NCBI GenBank assembly: GCA_025890175.1
Contig: JANPYM010000012.1
Location: forward strand, 1 to 14,865
Length of the DNA: 14,865 nucleotides
Direction of reading: 5' to 3'
Source of the DNA: Ciborinia camelliae
Taxonomy: Eukaryota; Ascomycota; Leotiomycetes; Helotiales; Sclerotiniaceae
In this document: piece after piece, positions 1 to 8,925 of the stretch
Position numbering within the stretch: the stretch's first letter is position 1
How the letters are laid out: each line of letters begins with the position of its first letter
Translations under genes and position numbers: made by a program
Notes under the pieces: model-generated
What the model was told of the DNA's origin: nothing
Seen by the model: only the letters and a program-made list of their open reading frames with translations
Databases searched by the model: none

Positions 1-1172
1 AAAATTGTTTTTAAATAATATTTTTTAATTATTTTTAAAATTAATAAATTTAATTGAAAATTTATAAATTAAGGTAATATTGTTTAATAAACTTTTATGT
101 GGTTGAATTATTAAATTTATAAAAAAAATAAAATATGAAAAATATATATTCGTTTGTAATTGTATAATATAGTTTTTTAATTAATTTTAAATTAATAAAT
201 ATTATTTAAAAATAAATATATTTTTATAAATATATTAAATTAAAATATTATAATTATTATTAAATTTTTTGATATTATATAATATAAATTTAGCAGTATT
301 AAAATTTCCAATATATATTTGAAAAAAATAATAATAAATTTTTTTTTAAATTTTTATTATTAAATAAAATTAAACTTTAAATTATATTTTCGTTTTTTTT
401 AATGTGAAACAATTTTAGAATATTAATATTAATATATCGAAATTTAGCTTTTACTATTAATATAAATATATTTAATATAATAAAAATAAATATATAATTA
501 TTAATTTTTATTAAATTATAAAAATTATATATACTATATAATATATAAAAAATTTTATTATATAAATCATATATAAATAAATAATATTGATTTTTGTTAT
601 TAATCAAAATTGTATCCTCCATTTTATTTTTATAAATAATAATAATATATATTAAATTTTTTTTAAAATTATATTATTAATAAAATATTATTTTTTTTAC
701 TATTATTTAAATAAATCAAAATTTATTAATTTATTTTTTTTATTAATAATTATTAATTTAATTATTATTAATTTATTATAACAATTATTATATTGAAAAT
801 GAATTTAGAAATATTAATAATATAAATAAACTTTATATAATTTTGAAATATTTTTTGATTAAAAAAGTTAATATTTTATTTGGAAAATGACGATAAGTTT
901 TTGAATTGGTTTTTAAATAATTAATTTTATTTAAAATTAAATATATTATTATAAAAATTTGGAATAATAATTTATATAAATAAATTTTAATTTTTAATTT
1001 TATTTTAATAATTATTTATTTAATATATATAAAATATATAAATGTAATTTTAAATTTGTTTTATTAATTAAATAATTTGTGGAAAATAATGTTAAAAAAA
1101 ACTTTACATTTGAAAATAAAGTTTTTTTAATTTTATATGTAAATATATATAAAAATAATAATAAAAGTTTTA
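1..1172. other. Gene-free AT-rich DNA
   Basis: I see no gene, RNA or tandem array here. The sequence is mostly short A, T and TA runs with isolated G or C. One 81-codon ATG frame on the minus strand (377-622) is rich in I, N, Y, F and K, as expected from random AT-rich DNA, and has no recognisable motif. A less degenerate patch at 881-896 contains ggaaaatgacgataa, which recurs in similar form at 1984-1998. The composition suits decayed non-coding eukaryotic DNA. Confidence 0.7.
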
Positions 1173-1272
1173 ATTGAATTGTTTTTTTCGGGTAAAAAAA
1201 TATCTGATACCATTTAATTATTTTTTTTTATTAATTAAAACTTTTTATATCCCCTATTCCAATTTATATTAT

Positions 1273-1357
1273 CCTTTTTTTCCTTTTTTTTTTTTTCTAT
1301 TTTTTTTTATTTTTTTCTTTTTCTTTTTTTTTTTTTTTTTTTTTTTTTTTTATTTCT

Positions 1358-1420
<63 letters not shown>

Positions 1421-1441
1421 CTTTTTTTTATTTTTTTTTTT
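1273..1441. repeat. Long poly-T/pyrimidine tract
   Basis: About 170 nt are almost pure T with scattered C, a few A and no G. Read on the minus strand this is a poly-A/purine tract. It opens a frame of F codons that is only a translation of the homopolymer. Such tracts exclude nucleosomes, can form triplexes, and can be relics of poly-A tails of retroposed sequences. No recognisable retroelement body lies next to it, so an origin by slippage is equally likely. The exact length may be unreliable because homopolymers are hard to sequence. Confidence 0.85.
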
Positions 1442-2600
1442 AACAAAATTATAATTAGTTTTAATTATAATAATTGTTTGAATATTTTGTAAGAATTTAT
1501 ATTTAGAAATCTATATGATTTTAAACGATTAGAGTTTTAAAAAAAGTTTTTCAAACTTTTTTTACAAATTAATTTTTTTATTAAAATTTTGTATTTATTA
1601 AAATAAAGATTATATAATTTTATTTTAATTAAAATAATAAAAAATAAATTTTTTTGAGCAAAATATATATAATATCGAAATTAATTAATTAAATTAATTT
1701 ATTATTAAATTCTTTTTTTTATTGAAAAATATAATTAATTGGTGTATAATTCTAATTGAATAACAATTTTTTTTCAATTAAAAAACCAATTTTAGTTTAT
1801 TTTTTCGATTTTTTTTTAAATATATATAGATTTATAGGTTTCTATTAACTATTTTTTGTATGATCTTAATGATCCAAATTGAAAAAAATATTAATATATA
1901 TTGTATCATCCTTTTTCCATTAGGTTTTATTAATTTTATAAATAATATTAATTTAATTAAATAATAAAAAAATAATTTTTTTGGGAAAATGACAATAAAT
2001 TAATTTTCAGAATTTTTTGGTTATAAATTTATAAATGTTTTTTATTAATTTATAATATTTATTATTATATTTAATTATAAAATCAAGAATCTTAATTATA
2101 ATTTGCTTTTTTTTTATAACATCCTCTCTAAAAAATATATTTCTGGATTATAATTTTTACAAAAAAAAATTTGTTTATAAAAAACAATTAATTTATTAAT
2201 AAAAACGAATAATTGTTTATTTAAATTATAAAATATAATTTTGTTAAAAAAAAAAAAAATAAACATGTAATTTGATTGATTGAATAAAATAAAAATATAA
2301 ATCAATTGTTTAATTAAACCTAATTATGAAAATTAAAATAAAAAAAATAATTTTGTAAAAAAATTAAAAATCAAAATTAGAATTAATATTATTTATAATA
2401 TATTTTGTTTTTTTGTTTTTTTTATTAAAATGTTTTCCAAAAAAAAAAAAATAAAATTTGAAAAACAAATCTTTTAAACTTTTTTATTGATTAATTTTGG
2501 GAAATAATAAATAAATAATTAATAATTAAAAAAACATAATAAGAAAAATATAAAAACTAATTAACGTATTAATAAATGGAATTCAAAATTATTAAAATTA
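1442..2600. other. Gene-free AT-rich DNA with faint decayed patches
   Basis: No coding frame is supported. The stretch at about 1740-1920 has slightly more varied sequence than its surroundings, and 1984-1998 repeats the motif seen at 881-896. A 63-codon minus-strand frame at 2114-2305 starts at TTG and is F/I/N/K-rich with no motif. Between about 2230 and 2460 the sequence switches to A-rich runs on the plus strand. Confidence 0.65.
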
Positions 2601-2772
2601 AAATTGAAATAGGAAATTAAAATAGAAAATTGAAATAGAAAATTGAAATGAAAAATTGAAATAAGAAATTGAAATGTGAAAATTGAAATAAAAAAGTTGA
2701 AATTAAAAAATTGCAATGGAAAATTGAAATAAGAAATTAAAGTGGAAAGTTGAAAATGGAAAGTTGAATAGA
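2601..2772 (+). repeat. 13-bp minisatellite, about 13 copies
   Basis: Thirteen consecutive units of 12-14 bp follow the consensus aaattgaaatagg, and most are exactly 13 bp. Variants include aaattaaaataga, aaattgaaatgaa, aagttgaaaatgga and aaattgcaatgga. Because 13 is not a multiple of three, the array cannot keep one reading frame, which argues against coding. On the plus strand the units carry G but almost no C, so the array has strong strand asymmetry. Degenerate unit-like sequence continues to about 2930. Confidence 0.88.
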
Positions 2773-3888
2773 ATTTTGACAGTTGATATTAAAATCAGAA
2801 GGTGCAAGTTCAATTAAAAGTAATAAAATTGAAATAGTAAAATTAAATTAAAAAGTTGTAAAATTAAAGAAATAAATTGCAAGAAAAAATTCGAAAACTG
2901 GTTAAAAAATAGAATTGTAAATGAAATAATATTAATTAGGGTTAAATAAATTAAAAATGAATAGTTAAAAACTATTTTATTAAAATTCAAAATATAATAT
3001 TTTTTTTAATTGAAAAATAATATTTTTTTTTTTTTTTAAAAAAAATAATAAATAAATAACAAAAAAAATTAATTTTTTATAATTAATTTTTTATATTTAA
3101 TTTAATTTATATAAATAAAATTGAATATAATATTATATTAATAATAATTAAATAATTAGATAATTAAATATAAAGATTCGTTTTTTTATTATTAAATACA
3201 AAATAATCTACCTTATTTCGTCTACAATACAACATCTTTGCCAATAAATTTCAATTTAATATTTAAATTATAGATTAAATAAAAAAAAATTCGAAATAAA
3301 AAAAATTGATTTTTTATTGAAAATTTGCTTTTGTACAATTGATTAGGTGTGATTGATTGAGCGATTGATTAAATAATTGCTAGAATAAATAATGCGATAA
3401 TTTAATTATTTTTTTTAATAATTAATAGATTTTTATTGGGGGTTAAACGAATTCATATAATTTGGAATATAATTATATAATTTTATATTATTATGATTTT
3501 TTAAACAATATTTGATATTATATTATGTAAAGTTTGAATTAATAAAATTCATAGAATGTAAAATAAAAAATAAAGGGAATTTTATTAATAATAAAAATAA
3601 AAAGAAATAAATTCTAAAAAATTAAATTCTTAAATAATAATAAATAATAATAAATTACCATAATAAATATAAATTAATATATAAATAATTATTTATATAA
3701 ATTTAATTAAATATAAATATATAAAATTCAATTATCACAATAAATAATATAATAATTTATTTTTTTTAATTAATAATAAATTTTAATTTGTAAAAAATAT
3801 AAAATTATTTATTCTAAATAATATAAATATAATCGATTATTAAAAACTAAATATTAAGGTTTTTATATATAATATATCAAAACAAAAT
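2773..3888. other. AT-rich DNA with degenerate repeat tail
   Basis: The first part (to about 2930) looks like decayed continuation of the 13-bp minisatellite. At 3003-3050 a T run meets an A run. The stretch at 3195-3260 is more varied but opens no convincing frame. At 3338-3376 there is a short degenerate gatt tetranucleotide repeat containing gattgattgagcgattgatt. The rest is low-complexity AT sequence. Confidence 0.6.
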
Positions 3889-3910
3889 AATTAATTAATT
3901 AATTAATTAA
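3889..3910. repeat. (TTAA)n palindromic microsatellite
   Basis: Twenty-two bases repeat aatt/ttaa without interruption, so the segment is its own reverse complement and could form a cruciform. TTAA is also the insertion target of piggyBac-type transposons (established knowledge), but no such element is seen here. Confidence 0.85.
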
Positions 3911-5063
3911 AGATTAAACAATAGTAATGTTTTTAATACGATATAATAAGATAAAAATGATTAATCAATTAATTGGTTGGGAGACTAAATAATGATGGCG
4001 TTTTTAGTATAATACGGTTATTAAATATTAAAATTATTAAAAAGGGATTGGAATAATGTTCCTAGTAGTTAAAAATAGATTTTAATAAAAAGGCTAATTT
4101 ATATTTATAGAAATTTGAGAATATTTTTTTGTTTTTTTTTTTTTTTAAAAAAATAGATTTTTTTTTTATAAAATCGATTTATTTAATTCATTCCAATTTA
4201 TTCAATTTTTTTATAATGTAAAGATTAATATTAAATAATAAACTAAATCTATAAATTCAAAAAATAATATCTTTGATTTTAAATTAAAGAGTTATAAATT
4301 ATTTTTTTTTAATTAATATTTTAACTTTAATTATTTATTTAATCAATATTTTCGATTTCAACTCCTAATTATTATCTTAACTGGCCATATTAATTAATGC
4401 ACCTCTTTTTTATTCTCTCTCTTTCTTTTTTTAATTAATATAATAACATTATTATTATTAAAACAGAATTTATTGAAAAAAAATATATATTCAATTTATA
4501 ATAAAATAAAATATCCATATTTGAATTTAGGGATAAAATAAAAATGAAATTAAGATTAAAAATATTATTTTGAATTATATAAAATTGAATTATTGAAATT
4601 GAAAATTATTAAAAAGAATATAATAATTTGGAAAAATAATTTAATTAATTTGTTTTTATAAAAAATATGTAGCTATTATATTATTTTATTATATATTGAT
4701 TATATTTTTTTGGAATTTTATTAAAATATTATGTAAAATTGATAATTATATTTTTATTATAATAAACAAAATATAAAAAGAACAATTAATATTATTATTA
4801 AAATTATTATTTTTATAATATATATTTTTAAAATTATTAAAAATTATTTTGAATATAAAAAATAAAAAAATTCATATTTTTATATTAATTTTTCGAAAGA
4901 TTGTATATTATATTAATATATTAATAATTATAATTTTTTAAAGGTATATAATATATAAATGAATAATTAATTATATTATTTAAGATCTGTTTTATTTATT
5001 TATAAGATGATATTAGGCTTAATAAGGGTTTAATAATAAAGTTTATAATATATTTAGTAATAA
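3911..5063. other. AT-rich DNA with one less-decayed patch
   Basis: At 3925-4105 the sequence is visibly richer in G, with ggttgggagactaaataatg, gatggcg and aaagggattgg. Stops interrupt every frame I followed, so it looks like a decayed relic rather than a gene. At 4120-4175 T and A runs face each other and could fold back. At 4413-4431 there is a short pyrimidine (CT) run. From about 4440 to 5063 the DNA is unstructured AT-rich sequence. Confidence 0.6.
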
Positions 5064-5350
5064 CAAAAAAAAAAAAAAGAAAAAAAAGAAAAAAAAGAAA
5101 AAAGAGAAAAGAAAACAAAAAAAAAGAAAAAAGCAAAAAAAAAAATAATAAAAGTAATAAAAATAATAAAAATAATAAAGATAATAAAGATAACAAAGAT
5201 AATAAGGATAATAAAAAAATAATAAAGATAATAAAGATAATAAGGGTAATAAGGATAATAAAGATAATAAAGGTAATAAGGGTGGATAAGGGTGATAAAG
5301 GTGATGAAAATAATAAGGATAATAAAAATAATAAAAATAATGAAAAATAG
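5064..5350 (+). repeat. Purine tract grading into AAT/GAT/GGT microsatellite
   Basis: The 5' part is A runs broken by single G (aaagaaaaaaa style). From about 5146 it becomes a three-base repeat made of aat, aaa/aag, gat and ggt. C is nearly absent from the plus strand. A plus-strand frame is open from 5006 to a TAG at 5348-5350 but has no ATG. It would read as K runs, then N/D/K, then I/K/V, then G/D/N, the change of composition coming from a phase slip in the array near 5213. That pattern fits a microsatellite rather than a protein. A sister array lies at 14171-14437. Confidence 0.8.
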
Positions 5351-6006
5351 AAAAAAGGAATATGATATAAAAAAAATTTAAAAAAAAAGTAATTTAAAAA
5401 ACAAATAAGAAAGATAAAGAAAATAGAAATTTTTAATATAAATAATAATTTAAATTCAAATTCGGATTTTAGCCAAATTAGTATTTAAATTTATATTATT
5501 TAGATAAAAAATAATAATGAAAAAAAATAAAAAAACTATAAAATAATAAATAATAATAAAAAATAAAAAAATAAAATAATTAAAAAAAAAGAAAAAGATA
5601 TTATATAAAAATTAAAAAAACAGAATATTTTTTTATTAAAAATAATAAAAACAGAATTAATTTCAAAATATTTTATTTTTTTATTTTTTAAATTTTACAA
5701 AAAAATCCTCAACTTTTTTAATTTTTTTTAAATTCACTAGATTTTTTTAAATTCCCAATAACTTCAAAAAAAATTAATTCGATAATCGTTAAATAAATCT
5801 AATTTAAATATTTTGAAAAATAATAATATAAATTAAAAATTATAAAATGAATAATTAAATTCCTTTATTTAAAAATTAAAACATAAAAAGAAAAATAAAA
5901 TAAATATTAAAATAAAAAAAAAGATTTTTGAAAATATTTAAATTAAAATATTAAAAAATTAAAAAAATTATTTTTAAATCCTAAAATTTATTTATTATTT
6001 AGTTTT
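5351..6006. other. A-rich gene-free DNA
   Basis: This is low-complexity plus-strand A-rich sequence with runs such as aataataaataataat. I see no tandem unit with a stable period and no supported reading frame. The purine bias of the preceding tract continues in weaker form. Confidence 0.65.
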
Positions 6007-6008
6007 TC

Positions 6009-6088
6009 AAAAAAAAAAAAAAAAAAAAAAGGAAAAAAAAAAAAAAAAGCAAAAAAAAAAAAAAAAAAAAAAGTTGAAAAAAAAAAAA
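6009..6088. repeat. Interrupted poly-A tract
   Basis: About 80 nt of A are interrupted by gg, gc and gttg. It could be a retroposon tail or simple slippage. No retroelement body can be seen upstream. Such tracts stiffen DNA and exclude nucleosomes. The region from here to 6376 is further A-rich sequence without a gene. Confidence 0.85.
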
Positions 6089-6461
6089 TCAAAATTTATA
6101 AAAAATTAATACTTCAATTTTATTATTATTATTAAAAACAACTTATATTTTTAAACAATTTTTTAAATAATAAAAATAAATTGTTATTTAATTTTATAAT
6201 AATAAAATTAAATAAAAACTAATAAAAAAAAAAAAATATTAAAAAAAAATATAAAAAAATCTAAAAAATATTTCCGAAAGTTTATTAACCAATAATATTT
6301 TAATATTTTTATTATTATCGAAAACATTATTTAATAAAAAAAAATCAAAAAACAATAAAAAATATTAATCATATATCCTGGGATGACCAGTAATACGGTA
6401 GGAAGGAAGTACTAAGGTAGAATATGGTATATTGATTTGACTCAAGGAGTATGTATTTGGT

Positions 6462-6476
6462 GGCAGCCCAGCTGCC
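6462..6476. other. Perfect hairpin ggcagc-cca-gctgcc
   Basis: Six-base GC-rich arms (6462-6467 and 6471-6476) flank a 3-nt loop inside the GC-rich island. It is the most stable short hairpin I noticed in the window. Just downstream, 6493-6497 (atacc) pairs with 6504-6508 (ggtat). Hairpins like this occur in LTR R/U5 regions and in small transposons; no specific role can be assigned. Confidence 0.75.
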
Positions 6477-6515
6477 CTTATATGCTACTCCCATACCCTA
6501 TGCGGTATAGCTTAC

Positions 6516-6560
6516 CACGTGATCCCTGATCATGTGACCGGAAACCATGTGACCTGATTC
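6516..6560. promoter_or_regulatory. Three tandem 15-bp CAYGTGA units
   Basis: Three abutting 15-bp units begin CACGTGATC (6516), CATGTGACC (6531) and CATGTGACC (6546). Each starts with a CANNTG E-box, the first being the CACGTG palindrome bound by bHLH factors such as Cbf1 or Pho4 in fungi (family knowledge). Units 1 and 2 also form an inverted pair: cacgtgatc, a 3-nt spacer, then gatcatgtg, with one mismatch. The regular 15-bp spacing makes chance unlikely. Whether any factor binds here is inference. Confidence 0.5.
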
Positions 6561-6702
6561 CTCAATAAAAAATATAATAAAAAAAAAAATAATATATTAA
6601 ATAAAAATTAATTTTAAAATTAAAAAGTTTAAAAATTGAAGGGTAAAAATATAATTTTGTTTTTTGTTACGATTTTTTTTAAATAAATAAAATAAAAAAA
6701 AT

Positions 6703-6787
6703 TAATTTTTTTTTAAAAATTAATAAAAATATATAATATAAATATTTGTTTAAAAATTAATAAAAAATATATAATATAGTTTTTTTT
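6703..6787 (+). repeat. Two dispersed copies of the 60-bp-type unit
   Basis: Two neighbouring copies read aaaaattaataaaa(a)atatataatat followed by T-rich or aaatattt sequence. This is the core of the 60-bp unit amplified at 10725-10990. They begin the block that is collinear with 10725-11705. The copies are short and AT-only, so the link rests on the shared order of several elements rather than on this match alone. Confidence 0.6.
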
Positions 6788-6919
6788 CTATATAAAAAAT
6801 ATATTATAAATTAATATTTAATAATATTATATATATTTATAAATAAAATTGTTATTTATTTTTTATAATTGAAAATAAATTTAATTAAAAATTTTATAAA
6901 AATTATTTATTTTGATTTT

Positions 6920-7270
6920 AAATAAAATAAAATATTAATATTATATTTGATTTTGTTTATGTGTAGAGTTAAATAAAATAAGGTGTTAATGTTATATTCA
7001 ATTTTGTTTATATACGGATAAAATAAAATATAATATTTATAATTAATAAAATATTAATGTTATATTTGATTTTGTTTATATATAAACCAAATAAAATAAG
7101 GTGTTAGTATTATACTTAATTTCGTTTATATACGAATAAAATAAAATATAATATTTGTAATTAATAAAATATCAATATTATATTTGATTTTGTTTATGTA
7201 TAGGTTAAATAAAATAAAATACTAATGTTATATTTCATTTTATCCTTATACAAATAAAATAAAGTATAAG
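6920..7270 (+). repeat. 118-bp tandem repeat, about three copies
   Basis: Full copies lie at 6971-7088 and 7089-7206, with a partial, more diverged copy from 7207 to about 7270 and a half unit at 6920-6970. Each unit contains two related halves, one around aaataaaataaggtgttaat and one around taatatttataattaataa, both ending near ttttgtttat. Copies 1 and 2 differ at 14 of 118 positions. All 14 are transitions and there is no indel. The third copy adds about ten transitions and two transversions. A related array lies at 11500-11705. Confidence 0.88.
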
Positions 7271-7729
7271 ATTGCTATTTATTAAGTATGTAAATAGAAT
7301 AAATTATATAAAACATTTAAGTTATAAATTTAATAATAAAAATAATAAAGGTATTATAAAAGTTTAAATAAATTAAAATAAATAAAATAATAAAATAATA
7401 TAATTTATTTAAGATTTAATAAATTAATATTAATTTTATAATTTATAAAAATTATTTAATTTATATAATAAAAATTTTAAAATTATAAATTTTAAGTTTT
7501 ATAAAAATTAATTTTTATAAATCATTAAATATAATTTAAGTATATATTATAAAATTAAAATTATAAAATTAATAATTTATTCGATTTTAGTATATATGTT
7601 TTTGCTTTTTTAATAAATAACCCTATAAAAATATACAAAATCTATTATATATTATATAAAATTATTTTTATTATTAGGATTAAAGATCAATTAATTTTCT
7701 AATATATATTTATTATAAATAATATTTTA
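7271..7729. other. AT-rich DNA, nothing recognised
   Basis: No gene or stable tandem period is visible. The sequence contains TA- and TTA-rich runs, and one slightly less degenerate spot at about 7575-7690. Confidence 0.6.
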
Positions 7730-7924
7730 TAATATTACATTTTATAATATTATACTTTGTAATATTATATCTTATGATATTATATTTTGTAATACTATAC
7801 TCTATGATATTATACCCTATGATATTATATCCCGTAATATTATACTTTGTAATATTATATCCTATAATACTATATTTTGTAATATTATACTCCATGATAT
7901 TATACTTTGTAATATAAATTTTGA
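7730..7924 (+). repeat. 15-bp minisatellite, 12 clean copies
   Basis: Twelve exact 15-bp units run from 7730 to 7909, with a decaying thirteenth to 7924. The consensus is taatattatactttg. Variable positions are 2 (A/G), 6 (T/C), 9 (T/C), 11-14 (T/C) and 15 (A/G); every difference is a transition. Because 15 is a multiple of three and the unit lacks a minus-strand stop, a 60-codon frame (7713-7895, minus) appears as a repeated five-residue Y-N-I-x-x pattern. I read this as a by-product of the repeat. Confidence 0.92.
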
Positions 7925-8089
7925 AATATTATATTAATAATAATTAAATTTATTTTAAAATATAAAATAAATTTATTTTATTTTATTTATAAGAAATTTT
8001 TATATTTTTTATTAATAAATTTTGATCTAATATTTAAATAATTAAATAGATAAAAAAATAAATTAATAAAAAGTATAATAATATTTATT

Positions 8090-8925
8090 TTTATATAATT
8101 ATTGTAATAAATAATAAAATAATTTTATTATTTTTTTAATTAATATAAATTATAATTAAATAAAAATATAAAATATAATAAAATAATAAATAGTGTATAA
8201 TATGTAATGATTGTTTAATTTTATAGTTTATTTAAATATAAATAAAGAAATTAAATTAATAAAATAATTTTTTTAATTAATATAAATTATAATTAAATAA
8301 AGCGATAATAAATGAATAAATGATTTAAGTGATAAATATAATAAATATTTATTTAATAGTTTTTTGGTTTAAATATAATTTGGGATATTAAATATAAATG
8401 GTAAGGTATTTAATTATTTTTTAATTAATATAAAATTATAATTAAATCAAAATATAAAATTATAATAAATATAAATTAATAGGATAATAAATAATAAATA
8501 ATTTAAACGATAAATACAATAAATATTTATTTAATAATTTTTTAATTTGGAATATAGTTTAAAGTGTTAAATATAAATAATAAAGTATTTGATTATTTTT
8601 TTAATTGATATAAATTACAATTAAATAAAAATGTGGAATTATAATAAATATAAATTATTAAAATAATAATAATTCAAATAATTTAAACGATAAATATAAT
8701 AATCGTTTAATTTTATAGTTTATTTAAATATAAATAAAAAATTGGATTAGTAAAATAGTTTTTTAATTAATATAAATTATAATTAAATAAAATGGTAATA
8801 AGTAATAAATAATTTAAACAATAAATATAATAAATATTTATTTAATAGTTTTTTGGTTTAAATATAATTCAAATATTAAATATAAATAATAAAGTATTTA
8901 ATTATTATTTTTTAATTATTAAAGG
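8090..8925 (+). repeat. Satellite array with 137-180 bp monomers
   Basis: A conserved landmark close to aattaatataaattataatt starts at 8138, 8275, 8423, 8603 and 8765, with a last truncated one at 8914. The monomers are therefore 137, 148, 180, 162 and 149 bp. They fall into types: X (8138 and 8603, with tttatagtttatttaaatat) and Y (8275 and 8765, sharing about 41 identical bases around ttaatagttttttggtttaa), with the 8423 monomer a Y-like variant. The order X-Y-Y'-X-Y suggests a three-monomer higher-order unit of roughly 465-490 bp. Many differences between same-type monomers are transitions. No frame is coding. Confidence 0.82.

Larger units (their letters stand above)
6379..6564 (+). mobile_element. 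Normal-composition island, probable solo LTR or short transposon remnant
   Basis: These 186 bp contain 85 G/C (46%) and four CpG sites, in a window that is otherwise below about 10% G+C. The island begins TGGGATGACC and ends GATTCCTCA, compatible with the TG...CA termini of LTRs. It has a TATA-like tatatg at about 6480-6485. Inside are a perfect 6-bp-arm hairpin (6462-6476), a second hairpin (6493-6508) and three 15-bp E-box-like repeats (6516-6560). No long open frame fits. I could not find a clear 5-bp target-site duplication: the flanks are tatcc and ataaa. A truncated element, a non-autonomous DNA element or an exapted regulatory fragment remain possible. Lack of decay suggests late arrival or a length below the RIP threshold. 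Confidence 0.5.

Noticed and set aside
377..622. 81-codon minus-strand ATG frame
   Set aside because: Residues are nearly all I, N, Y, F, K and L as expected from AT-rich chance. No domain, signal or motif is visible and the flanks are equally AT-rich.
1174..1443. 89-codon plus-strand frame
   Set aside because: It starts at TTG and is mostly a translation of a poly-T tract.
2114..2305. 63-codon minus-strand frame
   Set aside because: TTG start, F/I/N/K-rich, no motif; typical of random AT-rich DNA.
2936..2944. Telomere-like ttagggtta
   Set aside because: A single occurrence with no tandem array.
3889..3910. piggyBac insertion site
   Set aside because: The TTAA run is a simple microsatellite; no terminal inverted repeats or element flank it.
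4996..5196. Leu/Phe-rich minus-strand frame resembling a membrane protein
   Set aside because: It is the reverse translation of the purine tract and AAT-type microsatellite; the hydrophobicity comes from the repeat and the start is TTG.
6379..6564. tRNA gene or SINE in the GC-rich island
   Set aside because: No cloverleaf arms and no GGTTCGA-type B box can be found; the hairpins do not fit a tRNA.
7713..7895. 60-codon frame with five-residue repeats
   Set aside because: The five-residue period is the 15-bp minisatellite read in frame; nothing beyond the repeat supports a protein.
7730..8925. CRISPR array
   Set aside because: The repeats are contiguous tandem units that decay by substitution. 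There are no constant repeats separated by unique spacers and no cas genes.
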